Position numbers and translations under genes: made by a program
Shown: positions 23,727 to 37,329 of the stretch, piece after piece
Layout of the letters: every line of letters begins with the position of its first letter
How positions within the stretch are numbered: the first letter of the stretch is position 1
The notes under the pieces: model-generated
What the model was told of the DNA's origin: nothing
The model's input: the letters and a program-made list of their open reading frames with translations, nothing else
The model's database searches: none
NCBI GenBank assembly: GCA_000328365.1
Contig: KB299137.1
Coordinates: 335,500 to 399,499 of the forward strand
Origin: Capitella teleta
Lineage: Eukaryota; Annelida; Polychaeta; Capitellidae
Reading direction: 5' to 3'
Length of the DNA: 64,000 nucleotides

Positions 23727-26700
23727 CACGGTATCCGGCCTTTGAGGGGAGGGGGGGGGGGGTGGCGATAGGTCACGTGCCCTCGCTTTCTGGTGGCGTC
23801 TCCGTGCAGCCAACAACTTTCCGGGAATTATGATTTTTTTTCGATTTATTTTTTTTTCGTGAACGAAGGCAGATGCGACCATGCGTGGCAGATATGCATC
23901 TGAATGAAGCGGCCCAATTATGTAATAATCACACAACGCACAAAAGAAACTTGATTGCGTTTTGTTTTATTGAAGAAAAATAGTACATAATTCTAAAAAA
24001 GCCAACAGTAAGAAGAATAAGCAGTGAAATGAATTTTTTTTTCAAGCAGAGAGTGATTACATAACATTCAAGTTCAGCGCAAAAACGGATGAGGAAGAAG
24101 AGTAGAGTGCTGTTTTACATGAGATATATACATTATTTGTAAAATATATAATGCATATACTTTGCATGATAATAATAATAATGTAAAAGAGATATGGCGA
24201 TTTCTTCTTCGTTCAAAGGGGGAAGAGCTATGTACAATTAAAGAGAATGTCCACCTTTTGTAAAAAGTGAGAATGCATAAAAGGGTGGAAGCCCCTCTAT
24301 AACGTTGCTTTGGAAGTCACATAGGTAGGGGTTCAATAAACAGGTATAAAACAATTATTAACACAAAATATTTAGAGCATTTCCTTTTCCCTTTCGAAAG
24401 CCTCCCAATTGAGGCAATTGAGACCTAAAAAAAAAAAAATATTGGAAAACCAAAAAAAAAGAAATATATGATTTAATCAATGAATTCAATTCATTGCTAC
24501 ACCGTCATACAGATTGAATTAAACATAAAATAAATCTCTAAAAACACTGCATTTAGTTATAACAATCATTATTAATCCTCCGATCTTTTAAAGATCAATT
24601 ATAAAGAAGCGAAAAAAAAAAAAAACATACAAACAAAAAAACGAAAAAAAAAGCAAAAAAAAAAAAAAAAAAAAAAACCAGCAAACAAAGAGAAGCCTGT
24701 GGCCTTTGAGTAAATGTGCTCGATGGAAGGAATAGTTGCAAAACACATTTTTCTTTCTGTCTTTTACTAAGTAGAAAAAAAAAAAAGGCAAAAATCAAGA
24801 CAAATAAACAAAATAGGGTAAGCACCGTGCAGTATTGGAATATCATTTACAAATAAGCAGCTACCTTTTGAGGGATTAAAGTATTTACAAAAAGCCAAAA
24901 ATAATAATAACATTCATAACAAAGAAGAAATCAAGAAATCATTAGCACATTAACAACCTACGTATAATTTCCACACAGCGGATTTAGGAAAAAAAAAAAA
25001 AAAAAAAAAAAAAGCGCTAGTTTTTGTTTCATAAAGCGAGATCAGAAAAAAAAAATTCATTTACTAATACAAATCAAATAAAACACTGAACTGTAGCCCA
25101 TAGTTATGTAATAATCATATTATTACATAAACAAAACATGCATGCGACCACCAGAGGGGGTAATAAAATGAAATCACCTTTCACTTGAGATTTAGAATGA
25201 GGGCTGTGTTCAAAGTAAAGGCATGCATCACAGGCATTCTGAACACCAGAGCAAATGGTTAAAATGGAAGAAAATTAAGCATAGCCAGTTAGGGTACAAC
25301 CCCTCGGCATGATGCGCTTCAGAAAAAGATCACCCTGAATGAATTAAAAAAAAAAAAAAAAAAAAAAAAAGTTAACTGCATACACGTGGAATTGCATAAC
25401 ATATTATTGCGTGTCTTCATCGTGATGAGGAGGAGGAGGAGGAGGAGGTGGAGGTTGTTGCTGATGATGATGATGATGATGTTGGAGGTGCTGGTGATGA
25501 GGATGCTCGCTGGCGTTCGGGGGAGGGGGAAGGGCCATCGGCTCCAGCGTCGTCACCGTCATCGGATGACCACCCATGGAAGGAGGCAGGGCGATGGAGG
25601 AAGGCACCCCGAGCGACATGGGCACCGCCATGGGAAGGCTCATTTGCGAGGGAAAAGGGTAGAAGGTCCTCATGGCGGCCGAGGGCGACGTCGGAGGCTG
25701 GCCTCCCATCGACATCGGCTCCTTCTTCATGTCCATCAGCCGATTGTTGAGCTCGCGTATCGAGTCGGACGTCGACTGGAAGCGGTTCTGCAGCAGCGGG
25801 TTCTTGGCGTTCATCTCGTCTTCCAGTTGGCGCAGGTTCTCTGGCTTCAGCTCCATCATGGACGGCGGGGGAGGCAGGCTGTGCAGGCTGACGGTCGACG
25901 TGCACGGCGCAGGGGCCGACGAATTGAGGAGGGTTAGTAAAAGAGCAGGAGAGCTTGGTTCTCTGGTTTCAGGTTCACAATGAGCAGAACACAGACTGAC
26001 TGAAGGCATGCGGCATGCTCTCCTCAATTACAACGTACACCTTACCTTGCTAACGTGGTGGTTCAGGCTCGCCTCGCTGGCGAAGCAGCGATGGCAGATG
26101 TTGCAGCTGAACGGCTTCTTGTCCGCAGCTGTGCTCGACGGGTCGTGGCTCTTGACGTGCGCCTGCAGGTTGGCCATCTGGGCGAACGCTTTGCCGCAGC
26201 CGTCCATCGTGCACTTGTACGGCCGGTCGTAGTCGCCGCCGCCGCCGGAGTAGCCGAGGCGGTCATTGGGCGGCTGCGCCGTCTGACCAGCGGCGATCTG
26301 CGCCGCGTGCAGGTTCGGGTTCTTCAGGTGGTGCTGCAGACCGGACAGCTGAACGAACGCCTTGCCGCAGCCGTCGAAGTGGCACTTGTAAGGACGCTCC
26401 CCTGCACGACACACAAGACGAGACGCAAGAGATGAAAGCGATGAAATGAACAAGAGACGAACCCCAAGCAACAGAACCAAAACACAAGAAACTCAACGAG
26501 AAAGGACGCTCACCCAGAACCCCCCCGGTCTGGGGGTTATCATTACTATATGAACACCAGGGTGTGGGGGGCTGGGTGGCAGTGTTACGTGGTCCTGATG
26601 GGGGGTTTGACCTTTTGACCCTCACCTGTGTGGATCCGCTGATGACGCTGCACGTGAGCCAGCTGTTTGAATCCCTTGTCGCAGTACTTGCAGCGGTACT

Positions 26701-26796
26701 TGCGCGCCACTTCCGGGGCTAAGAATTCTGCAACCGGAATTCGGTTCCACAATCAACACAGATAATAATAACGAAAACATATACGCTACAATACTA

Positions 26797-26831
<35 letters not shown>

Positions 26832-28456
26832 ATACACCGAGACACATCCCCCCGCCCCACGACAGAAAAAGAAGATTATTCTTAAAAATATAAAGAACCC
26901 CAAGAAATGAAATAAAATGCACAAAATACACACAATGCTGACGAGTACAATATAAAATCCCCCCAGATGATACACGATTTTTATTTATTAATTTTTTTAA
27001 TGTAATTCTTTAGTGCAGAAAGGTGAGCGAACCTGTGTGAATGCGTTGGTGCTGCTGGACGTGAGAGAGCTGCTTGAAGGCTTTGTCACAGAACTGGCAC
27101 TGGTATTTGCGGATGTTGGAGTGGACGAGGGAGTGCTGAGCCAGTTGCTGTGAAGTGGGGAAGGATTTGAAGCACTTGGGGCATTTGTGGCCTCTGTCCT
27201 CCAAGCGATGCACCTCCTTCGAGTGGCGCTGCATGTCCGCCTTGCTATCGAACTCCTGATGAGGACGAAAGTACACGGTATTAAAATACTATTACATAAT
27301 AAGTGTTGTTAATATGTGCGTGCTTTCCCTGCAGCAGACCTCATGAAACTTGATATTATTGTGTAATGAATGGATATTTCAAATATTGACATGCGTTAGT
27401 GATATATATACATGTATACGCCACACGCATAACATACGCATGAACATTAGGACCGAATTTTGATTCGCAATTTAAACATGAAATCTCAGTGGGCTTCACG
27501 ATTTATCTGAGCTGCTTTCAGTGGATGTGGAGCGCTTCAGCCTGAGAGAGATGGAGACGAGGCCAGAACGAGGCCACACTCCCTGCCGCTCAGATCGTGT
27601 CAATGTCGGCAGCAGTGAAATCGGAACGCGATCAAAATGCCAGTGTTTATCTTTGCCCTTGTGAATCTATGTGTTATCAATCGTGCTGTTTTGTCTCGGC
27701 ACCCAGACAGCGCGCATTCGAACTGGGTCGATTAATTTCCATGTCAAATAAATCGAATCGCAGGGTCTAGTATTCTAAGTTGAGCGTGAAATGCTAATTA
27801 ATGCAAATAATTGTAACACGTGAATCGAACAACCCGCATCAAGGCTATTAAGGAAAATACTTAGCAGCCCTTTACCAGTTTTTAACCAAACTCCTTCGGC
27901 GACGACAACTCATTCCAAAGGCCAAACAGACACAATTGACGGTTTCACGTCCGTAATTCAGGGCGACCCCCCTCCCCAGCGATCGAACCCTTTCCCGGTA
28001 TCACTGATCGATCGCTTCGATCTGCGTGACCTTATCCGTCGACGAACGTGGACTCGAGGATAGCGAGCTCGTTGAACATGACGCGCCGTGTGTACGGGCC
28101 GCGAATTGTCCAGTGCAGGGGGAGCCTAGAGGCTGCTAGATTAAGGATGCATACAGATGTGCCGCCACCACGCTAGCCCTATTCGAAGCAGGATAAAAGA
28201 AGGTCGAATTGATTCAATTTCTCTGAAACCATTAAAAATAGATATCACTCTGGTGCACAGTTACTGGCAGCGACCGCCAGAAGGCGACACTGTGCCCCGA
28301 TGGTTGCCATCCGCGCGAGAAGGAACCTCACACCCCTATGCAACTCCAAAATAATGAGCTCGCCCGTTGAACCGGCTCCTGCACGAGGTCATCCTCGGCG
28401 GAGCATGCAGCCGCACACTCTACAAACAATGCAATGTAGGTCAATATGCTACACAC

Positions 28457-28490
<34 letters not shown>

Positions 28491-31400
28491 CCACCGCACA
28501 GAGAAGGGTTTTTCTTCTCTTGACGGTTAAATCTGCCATGCGTCGTATTATCCCGTGACCATGACCTTTCAGCCGACTGCTGGCTGTCCAGGGAACGGTC
28601 AGCGATGAATGAATGGTTATTTGAGGTCAGGGCCGGCTTCCCGAGTCACGGAGTGACCATTAGGGAAGGGGCCGTGACCCAGTGCGGTCAATCCAGGGAG
28701 AACGATGTCCGTTCACTTAGGTCGATTTTTTTCACCACGACGCCTGACCCAGATAGCTTCAACAACCGACGGCGGCGTCGCTGAGCAGCGAGGAATGATC
28801 GATGCGATACACACTCTCATAAATATTGTATGGCTAAAAAGGTGCCAGGTTGTTTTGGCCATGCATACACTAACGCCTGCCTACGTTGAACTCTGACCTT
28901 TGTCCTACGAATGAGTACACGGCACTTAATAGAGACTTTCGACTTTCGATCGCAGAAAACGCTGTCTAATCGGTATAAAAAGAGTATTTGATTCGCTATG
29001 GCAACAACGCGGCCTTGTATCGGGCGATCGGCTGCGTATTGGCCTGGCAAAGGCCACGTGTGGAGTTGTTTCTTGCACGATCAGAGCGGCGTTCGAAATG
29101 CAATATATCGAGCGATATCAGCGTAATGTGGCAAGCATTAGCATGGACAATACTCCAAGAGGCGAAGGCAGCTCGCACGTGCGCTCTGCTTAATGCGCCA
29201 GTTGGCAGACACACGAGCAATGGCGACAATTAAACGCCGAATGGCCGACCTCCGCTCCGAACATGACGACATTGTGGCTTACACGTGCTCGAAGGCGTCG
29301 ATGTCGAATCCAGGACTGACGATTACATCACAGGGGGAGAGTGAGACTGGAAATTCTAGACTGCCACACCCAATTGGAAATGGCTGGCCTGTGACTAATA
29401 ACTACAACTAATTCGCAATTGAACACCAGATTGGCTGAAGTAAAAAAATAATAATAATAAAAAAACCTCCTGTATAAACTCATTAACAATGGATTTTACT
29501 TGCAAATTGAGAATGGGGGAAAAAAATAAAGAGACCACTTCAGCACAATAATAGTCAGCGATAATACGTTTTTATGTACATTTGAATGCCTTTCTGCGAA
29601 AAAATAATAATACATAATGATAACTCTTTGAAAGGGTCACTTTCACAACACAGGCGAACGTGCGCACTTGGGATTAACGCGGATATTATTAGCAAATTAA
29701 TCTGAGTTTATCGCCAGTCATCGATCATAATCTTACATAACAGTCGTTGAAAGATAAGAAAACTCAAAGATGCAGGAGGAAAAATATATAGGCCTAACCA
29801 AAAAAATAATAATATTAAAAGCGGTTGTGTTGGCAATTAATTGCAGAATTGGCAGGTTTGAGAGGGAATGCCGCCGCTGCGTAAGAGATTAGCGAGATAT
29901 GCTGGCGACACCTGCCGCAATTATCGCCCAGCTTTCGCAATAATAATTAATGTGCCACTGATAAAAAGAACTCAAGATACAAATGATGAACTTGTACTTC
30001 TAGGAAGCGTCACGTGGTGATTGAGCGAGTCATATTTCTTGGCTATTTCATGGCATATTTCATGGCATATTTCATGGCTATATTATTACGCACTCTTGTC
30101 AGTCAGAGCCTCCTCGTCTTCTCTCAGGAATTTTCTGCGGACTTCAAATTTAATTATAGGATAACACTTCTGTTCAATATTTTCACAAAATTCGATAATC
30201 TAAATTTAAATTTCTATAGGTAATGTTGATTTGTTTTCGTTGTGATTTTCAATTTGAGATTTCATGTCGCATTTATTAAAGTAGAAATGAGCAAAGAGGA
30301 GGACACCCTTACGTACGATGACGTCATCCACTCACGAGAAAAGCTGACAAACGAGAAATTCGCATAAGCCACGCAGCATACCGTGCATTGAACCGCGCAG
30401 TGTGTGTGTTACATCACAACTTGAGAGCTTACACCTTACATGCGAGGAGATAAATTAGCCCCTTCGAGTGCTATTAATAGATGAATTGACAGACGGCGCG
30501 ATTTCAAGCTGAACGGAGAAAAAGAGTTGAAAAGGTCTTTCATTCTCAGCAGACTCGAGACGGCTCCAAGAAGCGAGGAGAAGGGCGCCTCTGTTTTGGC
30601 CTGTAATCAATTCTGCTCGGCTGACCTACTTAGATCGAACTCGGCTTACTCTCACCCCGTTCCAAGTGCACATGAGAATTATACACACCCCCTATACACC
30701 ATAATAAACACACAAACATAATTCCGCATTATTTAACCCCCGAAATCGTCGCCCCATGCTTGGTTATACGGGCGGATTTAGCAGCACCGTGCTTAACTCC
30801 AGACAGAGTTTATGACCCGCCAAAAAGTGCTTTCGATTACCTCTAAGCAGAGAGTGACGCATTAATGACGCATATAATGTAATACGACGCACAGATATGA
30901 CAATGTCCCCATATAGCGGAGATACAAGCATCAATCACAATTACATATCAAAACACCACCATCAATAGACCAAAGACTGTTATCGCAATATGTCTGGCAT
31001 TAACACACGTTATTGACATTATTGCACCGATATAGGACGATCGTAAACCTGCACGAATCGCCCCGCTTTCTCGGGTCATGAGATTGACAACCAGCCATAA
31101 AAAAAACGAAGGGTACGACATTAAATAGTCATTACACACGTGCGAGAGAGAAAAAAACAACAACCATGGCTTGCATAATGACCCTGCGCAGTGTGCATTA
31201 ATGTCATCATTTTGCACGGGAGGAGGGGAAAAATTAGACCTCACGTCGACCTTGCGTAGTGATCGGGTCAGGTCGGCTGTTGCATAATACATGAGCACTT
31301 TGAAATGATGAGGACGAATTGGCCGGAATCGATCGAAGCCACGGGGAAGGGAGATTACGAAAGGGAAAAATCGAAAGTGTTGTGACCCAGTGTTGGGCAC

Positions 31401-34214
31401 AAACACCAAGAAGGGTTGCAATCCGCCGGAATCGATCCTCGTGTGGTATGAGCCGCGAAAAAAGAACCCAACAAGGACAAATTGTTATTTTTAACGGTTG
31501 TTGCCTGTGTTTACAGAGCATGAAGTGTGCATCGAGGTCGACATGCATGCATTCCATGTCATGCATTCTTGAGAGTGTTGACGTCGAGGAATTGCTGAGT
31601 AGCACCAAGAAAGTGGCACATTCGATGCTGTAACTCCACTCAGAATAATATATGGTGTCAGACACAGCAGCTGTATTTTAAGCTCTCTTTGGCGAGAATG
31701 AAAACTGGCCAAAGATAGGGTTCGACTATACAAACTATGAAAAAGGTCACAGCAGGGTTGTGTGAGGTAACGTCTCAATTCCGTGAGTTTTACTCCAATG
31801 CAATCACTGTTATGGCGCTTATGTAATAGGTGTAAAAGTATATTGCATCACTGACTGGGTCAATGGCCAATATGTGAATTACCAACCAGACCATTGCCCA
31901 GCACCGGGTTACATCATAGCACTAATGTGTTAAACAAAGGTGGTCAAGAGGCAGAAGCGATTCGTCGCCGCAGACGATCGACGCACGCTGATCAGGAGTA
32001 ATCTGCGCGGATAAAAACCCGTAATCAGGCGGAATAAAGGCACGAAACGGAGCGAGCGCTCAGACGATCTTCAAACGGCTTCGCGTGCTTTTTCACATCG
32101 CATCGACGTTTCTTTCAGCTTCCACGTACAGCGACGCATGCGCATGACAAAACTCATCTTGTCATGTTTTTCAATGCTATTCTGCATCTTTTTCACCGAA
32201 TGAATGAGTACGTCGCAAACGCGTACACCCTCAGTCTCAGGCCCCTCCTCCTCCTCAGAATACCCTGGAAAACGCAAGTTTTATCTCCGGTGCGCGACGG
32301 GGAAATCGTTGCCATGCATTCGTTATGCAACCGCCAGGAACCCCACCCCTCACCCCCCCAAAAAAAATTAGGAACAAAAAAAAAAAAAGAGGAGAAGAAA
32401 CGACAGACTGCGAGCGACAAAGGGATGATTCGAGGGATTCTTATTGGTTAATCAGGGAATTGCATCGGTTTGCATGCGGCGTCATCCGCAGGTGCGACTA
32501 TTCACGATACAAGAGCGCATCTGCCATGCACGGCTCCCGCATCAACGGCGTCATACGATGCTCTTCCCTGCTCAATGGACATGCCGTGCAGGCCACACAA
32601 AAAACTCCCCTGCGTTCCCGGAAAAAATACTCAGCGCTCCTGACCCCGGGGATTGCGGGCAAATAAGGCTAAGAGGGGGGAAGGGGAGAAGTCCCCATGC
32701 TGCCGGGTTTGGCGACAATGATCTTGCGAGAGAAAGGGAGAACTTTTTTTCTCTCTTTTTTTTTTTCCTTCTTCTGGTTCTTGCACTCCGCGAGGACTGA
32801 ATGGTAGATGAGCGCTAACAATGCCTCTTGTGAAACGAGGAGCGAAAAAAAAAAAATTGCGAAAATAATTAGAGGAACTTTCCTCTCGACAGCTGCTGTT
32901 GCAGAAGCACCATGATGAACTGTGAACAGTGTGTGCATATTTGGAAATGTCCCAAAAGGATGATGAGAAATAGGAAAGCCAAGAGTGAAGTGAACAACGC
33001 ACGCACGCACGCAGAAGGCGAAATGGAAAGCCACAAATTATCCCTGACATTGCGCATGCAGAAGCGGAGGGGGTTCACCGGGAGGGAGGAGGGAGTCGAA
33101 GGGCGCCCAATCCACTTCCTAGGAATCAGCAAACATCACGACATCATAGTACGACAGCGGGGCGTCTTCTTTCGCGTATGAAACACCATATATGGACATA
33201 CACGCATTCATTTGTATTGTATTGTAAAACCCAACTTATACTACATCCACGCTAACTTCACGCAGATGCATTACACTAAAGCCACTCCGTTCTCAGCGAA
33301 CGTAAAAGCAACGCTTCAGTAACGCAACCTGCGGGAAAAAAATATCAACAAAAACCCATAAAAAGCAATTCGCTATCAACGTAAAAGTTTTGTATTCTAC
33401 AGAAAGGGCGGCAATTTTTCAAGCCACGCTCGCTTGCTTTGTATTCAGTGATGTTTTATGAATATCAGGAACCAATCAACTGCGGCGCAGCATACCTCTG
33501 TTATGACGCAATCGGAGTCATGCAGGCGGAATTTTGGCTCCGAACCAGCGTCAATCGGGAGGAGGGTCCCGGGACCCCTCCCCTCGCTCGACTGCATTTA
33601 GGGAAGCAAGCCGAACGCGCGCGCAACGCACAAGAAGCTGCTACACCGTTTAGCGAATCGATGTGAGAAATAACTGTAACCTGAGCTGAAACACATCACA
33701 GAGCTAAATTTACACATCCGCTCTTAAGGAGTGGCGCTAATTCTGCAGGGAAAGTGTCGAGTTACCTTCAGATAAATCCGCGCCGATTACACGGAGCATG
33801 CAGACATTGAGAGCCAGGAAGAAAGAGAGAGAGAGAGAGAGAAGAAAAAAAAAGAATAGAGACTGCTTTCTCGGAATGAATGGTATAAAAGTCGCCCACG
33901 GTGTCCACAATGACATGGACACCGGCGTCATATGACGCCAGAAGCCCAATTCCAAGCAAATCAACAGATGATGATCTGAAACATGAAGAGTGGCAGCCCA
34001 CCTGCCGGCACAGCACGCAGTACGCCGTCATGTTACACAGCGTCATCTGGAGCCGCGCCCTGAGCAGGTCGCTCGCAGGACATGACCCGTTGTTCATGTC
34101 ATCCGCGGACGACGAAGTGACAGCGTTCAGCTTCAGATGATGCAATAATCCATCGTCATATCCATAGGCGGGCGCTGCCTCCCACGGAGCATGCACCTCA
34201 GCGGCGGCGATCAT
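20125..34214 (-). CDS. C2H2 zinc-finger transcription factor, diverged rotund/ZNF384-like paralogue (gene B)
   Basis: Proposed exons in transcript order: 34214-34002, 27255-27033, 26718-26626, 26401-26046 and 21652-20125. The first four give 295 residues in phase; the last adds about 508. Finger 1 is split: exon 1 ends YCVLCRQ and exon 2 begins [11 protein letters not shown]. Fingers 2-4 have the form CPKC, CQFC and CKYC with QLSHVQQH-like helices; fingers 5 and 6 are the C-x4-C type (CHFDGC, CTMDGC), finger 5 with unusually wide His spacing. Finger 7 (CNIC) is split between exons 4 and 5 and is completed by LH of the last exon. Three further fingers follow (CQVC, CPVC, CPVNQC), then a long Pro/Ser/His-rich tail. 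The role is inferred to be nuclear sequence-specific DNA binding. The last exon switches frame within a GGA/GGT repeat near 20400-20450: upstream coding lies in one frame, while the plausible C-terminus (SFPQYAEPS, then poly-Ala, AYHSLPPSR) is in another. This could be an indel, an assembly error or an unseen small intron. Confidence 0.75.
23940..25403 (-). other. 3' UTR after the alternative terminal exon of gene B
   Basis: About 1.45 kb of non-coding DNA, U-rich on the transcript strand with several A runs on the plus strand (24654-24677, 24990-25012, 25345-25370). A canonical AATAAA on the minus strand at 23966-23971 supports an independent 3' end here. Confidence 0.5.
25404..25887 (-). 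CDS. Alternative terminal coding exon of zinc-finger gene B
   Basis: An open frame ending in TAA at 25404-25406 with clear protein-like composition: a Leu/Glu-rich probable coiled coil ([17 protein letters not shown]), then Met/Pro-rich sequence with KKEP and FYPFPSQM, then His, Gln and Pro runs. A branch-point-like TTACTAAC lies upstream of two possible acceptors (exon start 25887 or 25878), both entering in phase 2. The strong exon-4 donor of gene B is phase 0, so joining needs the weaker overlapping donor five bases downstream (exon end 26041, GTGTAC). That join would not complete finger 7, whereas the distal exon does. It is probably real coding DNA, with uncertain splicing. The +1 frame is also open but looks like a shadow. 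Confidence 0.55.
26791..26829. repeat. Poly-A run of about 39 bases
   Basis: Lies between exons 2 and 3 of gene B. It is one of many long A or T homopolymers in the right-hand part of the window (also near 28459, 38402, 39849, 39996, 40422, 44099 and 45402). No SINE body was recognisable next to them. Confidence 0.7.
27256..34001 (-). other. Large first intron of zinc-finger gene B
   Basis: 6.7 kb with no convincing exon on either strand. It holds a 12-bp unit repeated about three times at 30045-30078 (atttcatggcat), a CRE palindrome TGACGTCA at 30319-30326 and a poly-A run near 28459. The open frames here lack family features or splice support. Confidence 0.5.
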
Positions 34215-34268
34215 TGCGCCGACCCGTAGCAGACTACGGTCTCCATGCAACTGCCGCTCGCCTCGTCC

Positions 34269-34275
34269 ATTTATA
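34269..34275 (-). promoter_or_regulatory. TATA box of zinc-finger gene B
   Basis: TATAAAT on the minus strand, in the context GAATATAAATGG. A start about 30 bases downstream would fall near 34240, giving a short leader before the ATG at 34214. It supports gene B having its own promoter rather than being only an alternative splice tail of gene A. Confidence 0.5.
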
Positions 34276-34803
34276 TTCCAGCCGGTCTTGTCGTTTTTTC
34301 TCCAGCTCATTGCCAAAACTCAGTCCACTCGGAGTTTTGCTCGGCGATTTTTCCCTTGCTCTCCGCGCATCAATATTTGAACAACGTTCATAAAACTCCC
34401 GCGGCGGGATGCAGGGGAGCCACAGAGCAGCTACCCCGTGAGCTGCTGCTGTCCTGCCGACCGACGTAGCTGCATGCCGCCGGCACCTTGGTCGACGCAA
34501 TCCTCTCGTCAGCGTACATCACGCAACGGGCTCAACACTCTTTTTTTATTTCTTCTCTCCTTCCTATTCTGGCAGCCACCGCCACCGTACAAACATGGAA
34601 ATGATAAAAAAAAAATTATGGTCGCAGGCCTTTCGCTCGATGGCAACAGCAATTTTTTGTCCACTCAGAATGAGACGTCACGGGTGGAGGTGGTGGAGGA
34701 GGTAGAGATAAAAGAGGAGGTGACGCAGAAGAATGGGTTCAAGCACTGAAACGCGATCTGAGGGAGGAGTTTTCCAAAGAACGGGAAGACAGGGGAAAAG
34801 AAT

Positions 34804-34815
34804 CACGTTATGATT
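34804..34815 (+). repeat. Single variant of the recurrent word upstream of gene B
   Basis: cacgttatgatt, one base off the core, about 540 bp upstream of the inferred gene B transcription start. Confidence 0.5.
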
Positions 34816-35582
34816 TGTCCATAGGGAATTTCAAAGGAAAAGGTCTATCATTACGGATGGAGGGGAAAAAAGCCTCCCATTCAAGATTTACAACAGACAA
34901 TGAGAAATAAAAACACAGCTACGAGATGCGTTGTCTGAATATGCTTCAGTAAGTACGTTCATTAAAAGGGGAAGAAATTGAGCGCAATCTCAAGCACTAA
35001 AACAGAGAGACTGTCGCAGAGATTTCTAATGAATCACCAAAAATTGCGCAATTTCTCAGAGCGCATTCATCGTCGGGTGGCAAAATCTCGCGCGAATTGG
35101 GTTTCAAAATGGCTGCGTACATAATTGATCAATGAGCGCCGCCATCTTTGTCTGAGGAAGTTTCTCTTCGGGGATGAATTCTTCAGGAAAGAAAATCTTC
35201 ACAGACGGCATTTTTCACCAAGAACGCGCTCGTCGAAAACGCCAGGCACCCGGCACATTAGGAACAATGGCGAAAGAAAGGCTGAAATCGTAAGAATTAC
35301 ACAAGCGAAGTGATGTTTTTTTTTTTTTTTTCAACACAGGAAGAGCAATGCCGCCGTAATCGTCCAATTAACGTACGCCGACACAGCACTTCTCGTGATG
35401 CTGTTGGAGGACAGGATGCCGTTTTGTATACGCGCGATTCACGTCGTCATCCAGACCTGGCGTACTCTTTTCTTTTTTTTCTTTTCTTTCCAAAACTTTT
35501 TTTTTCTCTTCCACCCCCCCTCCCTCCGAGCAAATTATCGTAAAGGGTTCGTGTTAGGCGGCGTTGCAAAATTCTCACAATG

Positions 35583-35596
35583 GTTACCATGGCAAC
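35583..35596 (+). promoter_or_regulatory. RFX X-box palindrome upstream of gene B
   Basis: GTTACCATGGCAAC matches the X-box consensus recognised by RFX factors in both half-sites. It lies about 1.35 kb upstream of the inferred start of gene B. Confidence 0.5.
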
Positions 35597-37034
35597 GGGG
35601 CTTTCTTTGCTGCAACCTCTTGTGAAGTTGTAGCGCGGGTTCTGTTTTTTTTTTTCCCTTCCTTACGTATGTTTTCCCGCGGAGCACGTGCATGTAGTAG
35701 CGTAGGTGTAAGGAGCCCTGATTTGCAGATGAGGTAAGAAAAACAGCCCTCTTATTCCTCATGTTGCAGGTGCTGCCACGAAGGCAGACGGGTGGCATTC
35801 CGTCGCCGCCCGCGGGCTCTTCCCCTGCCCCTTACTACGAACCCCGGCGTAGTGGAGTCGGCTTCCTTTGAAGCGACATTTTGCCCGTCTCGGCTGCGAT
35901 TCCAGGAATCTCCTCTTTTCATGTTACACGCGGGAGGGAAGCTGCGCACGCAGAAAACTTTCAATTCCTGTCATTTCAAGACTTCATCGATGTTTTCTCA
36001 AAGTCAACTAGATAATGGAGCATTCTATTTCAGCGCGGCGCGATCGGCAACCACGCAACAGCTAAGACATACAATAGATTTGGGTAATAAATTATGATAA
36101 TCATACACCAATCACTGCGCTGTGGGAGGACCGGGGAGGTGCGTGTGCCTTCCTCTTGCGACGCACCTAACTCCGCCCTCACACACACGCACAAGCCAGG
36201 TAACTAGCACGACTGTCGTCCGTTCAGTCACTCGAGTAACTGGAGAAGATTCTGCAGACAATTGCAGAGAACTCACGTCGTGTTCGATGACGATTAACAT
36301 GGCTGCTGGCCTGAAGCATGCATGCACGGAAAGAGCCATCAATCTGCGAAATGTTATGATCGAAATCATGCTTTCTTCTCATTGGCTCTTGGCGGGGTTA
36401 ATGCATGCGCCTCAGTGTCCTAAACACTATCAATACTGAGTATTTGTCGGAACCTGACCAGCACAGCCCATTGCGTTGGGGGCATGCAGCCTTTGGGTCG
36501 AAATTTATAGCTCCGGTGGCGCAGATTACACGCAACTTGACTGTCGAGTGTTATCAACACGTCGCCAGGGTCGTGATGTGTTTTGGATGTTATATTTTGT
36601 TGTGGTTCTACGTGTATACGACGAGCAGGTGAGGACTTGATAAATATCATGGTACACCTGTGTACAAAGCACATTCGACATGATATGCAGGCTGATCGAC
36701 CTCAGGCGGGTTGTTCATCTTCGTGTACCATTATAGATTGCAATTGTCTTTCGGTTGGATTTCGAGAGCGATTCGTGGTTCATGTCACATCAATCAAACG
36801 ACGATCTCATTCCTTAGAATATAACGCCGTAAACTGCACAACTGGCGGGTAATAATTAATGTATCATCTATGCAGAAGCACCACCGGCATATTGCCCTCA
36901 TGAATATTCATTGGAGCATATTAGCATAATTCCCGAGAAGAAAATAATTAAGAAGAAATATCAATTTTCTATGAAATTTTATTTCACCATTAAGCTTGGA
37001 GCTATCCGACGGCACTGACAACAGTAGAGAAGTG

Positions 37035-37142
37035 AATAATAATAATAATAATAAGAATAATAATAATGATAATGATAATAATTATAATAATAATTATAAT
37101 AATAATAGAAGAAGTAATCGTCATCATCATCATTATCATCAT
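37035..37142. repeat. (AAT)n/(CAT)n microsatellite
   Basis: Interrupted AAT/GAT/CAT trinucleotide repeat between genes A and B. No function evident. Confidence 0.8.
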
Positions 37143-37329
37143 GTTTGCAACATACAAATAGATTTTATTGTCAGCTAGTACACAAGAGAATGACATAGTG
37201 ACTGTATTTCAATGAGTCAGAGGAACAAACTCCTCTCGTACAAGGCTATTGCAAAAGACAGATTTTGAAGAAAAAGCAAATACGTTACACTGTTGGGGGT
37301 GTATATGCTAGCACAGAGACACGGGGCTT

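Noticed and set aside
25386-25937. Plus-strand Arg/His-rich and Asp-rich frames opposite the alternative terminal exon
   Set aside because: Antisense shadows of CAT/CAG/CCN codon runs in the real minus-strand frame.
30948-31778. Overlapping minus-strand frames of 95-157 residues
   Set aside because: Within gene B intron 1, no family similarity, unusual composition and no splice consensus at sensible phases.
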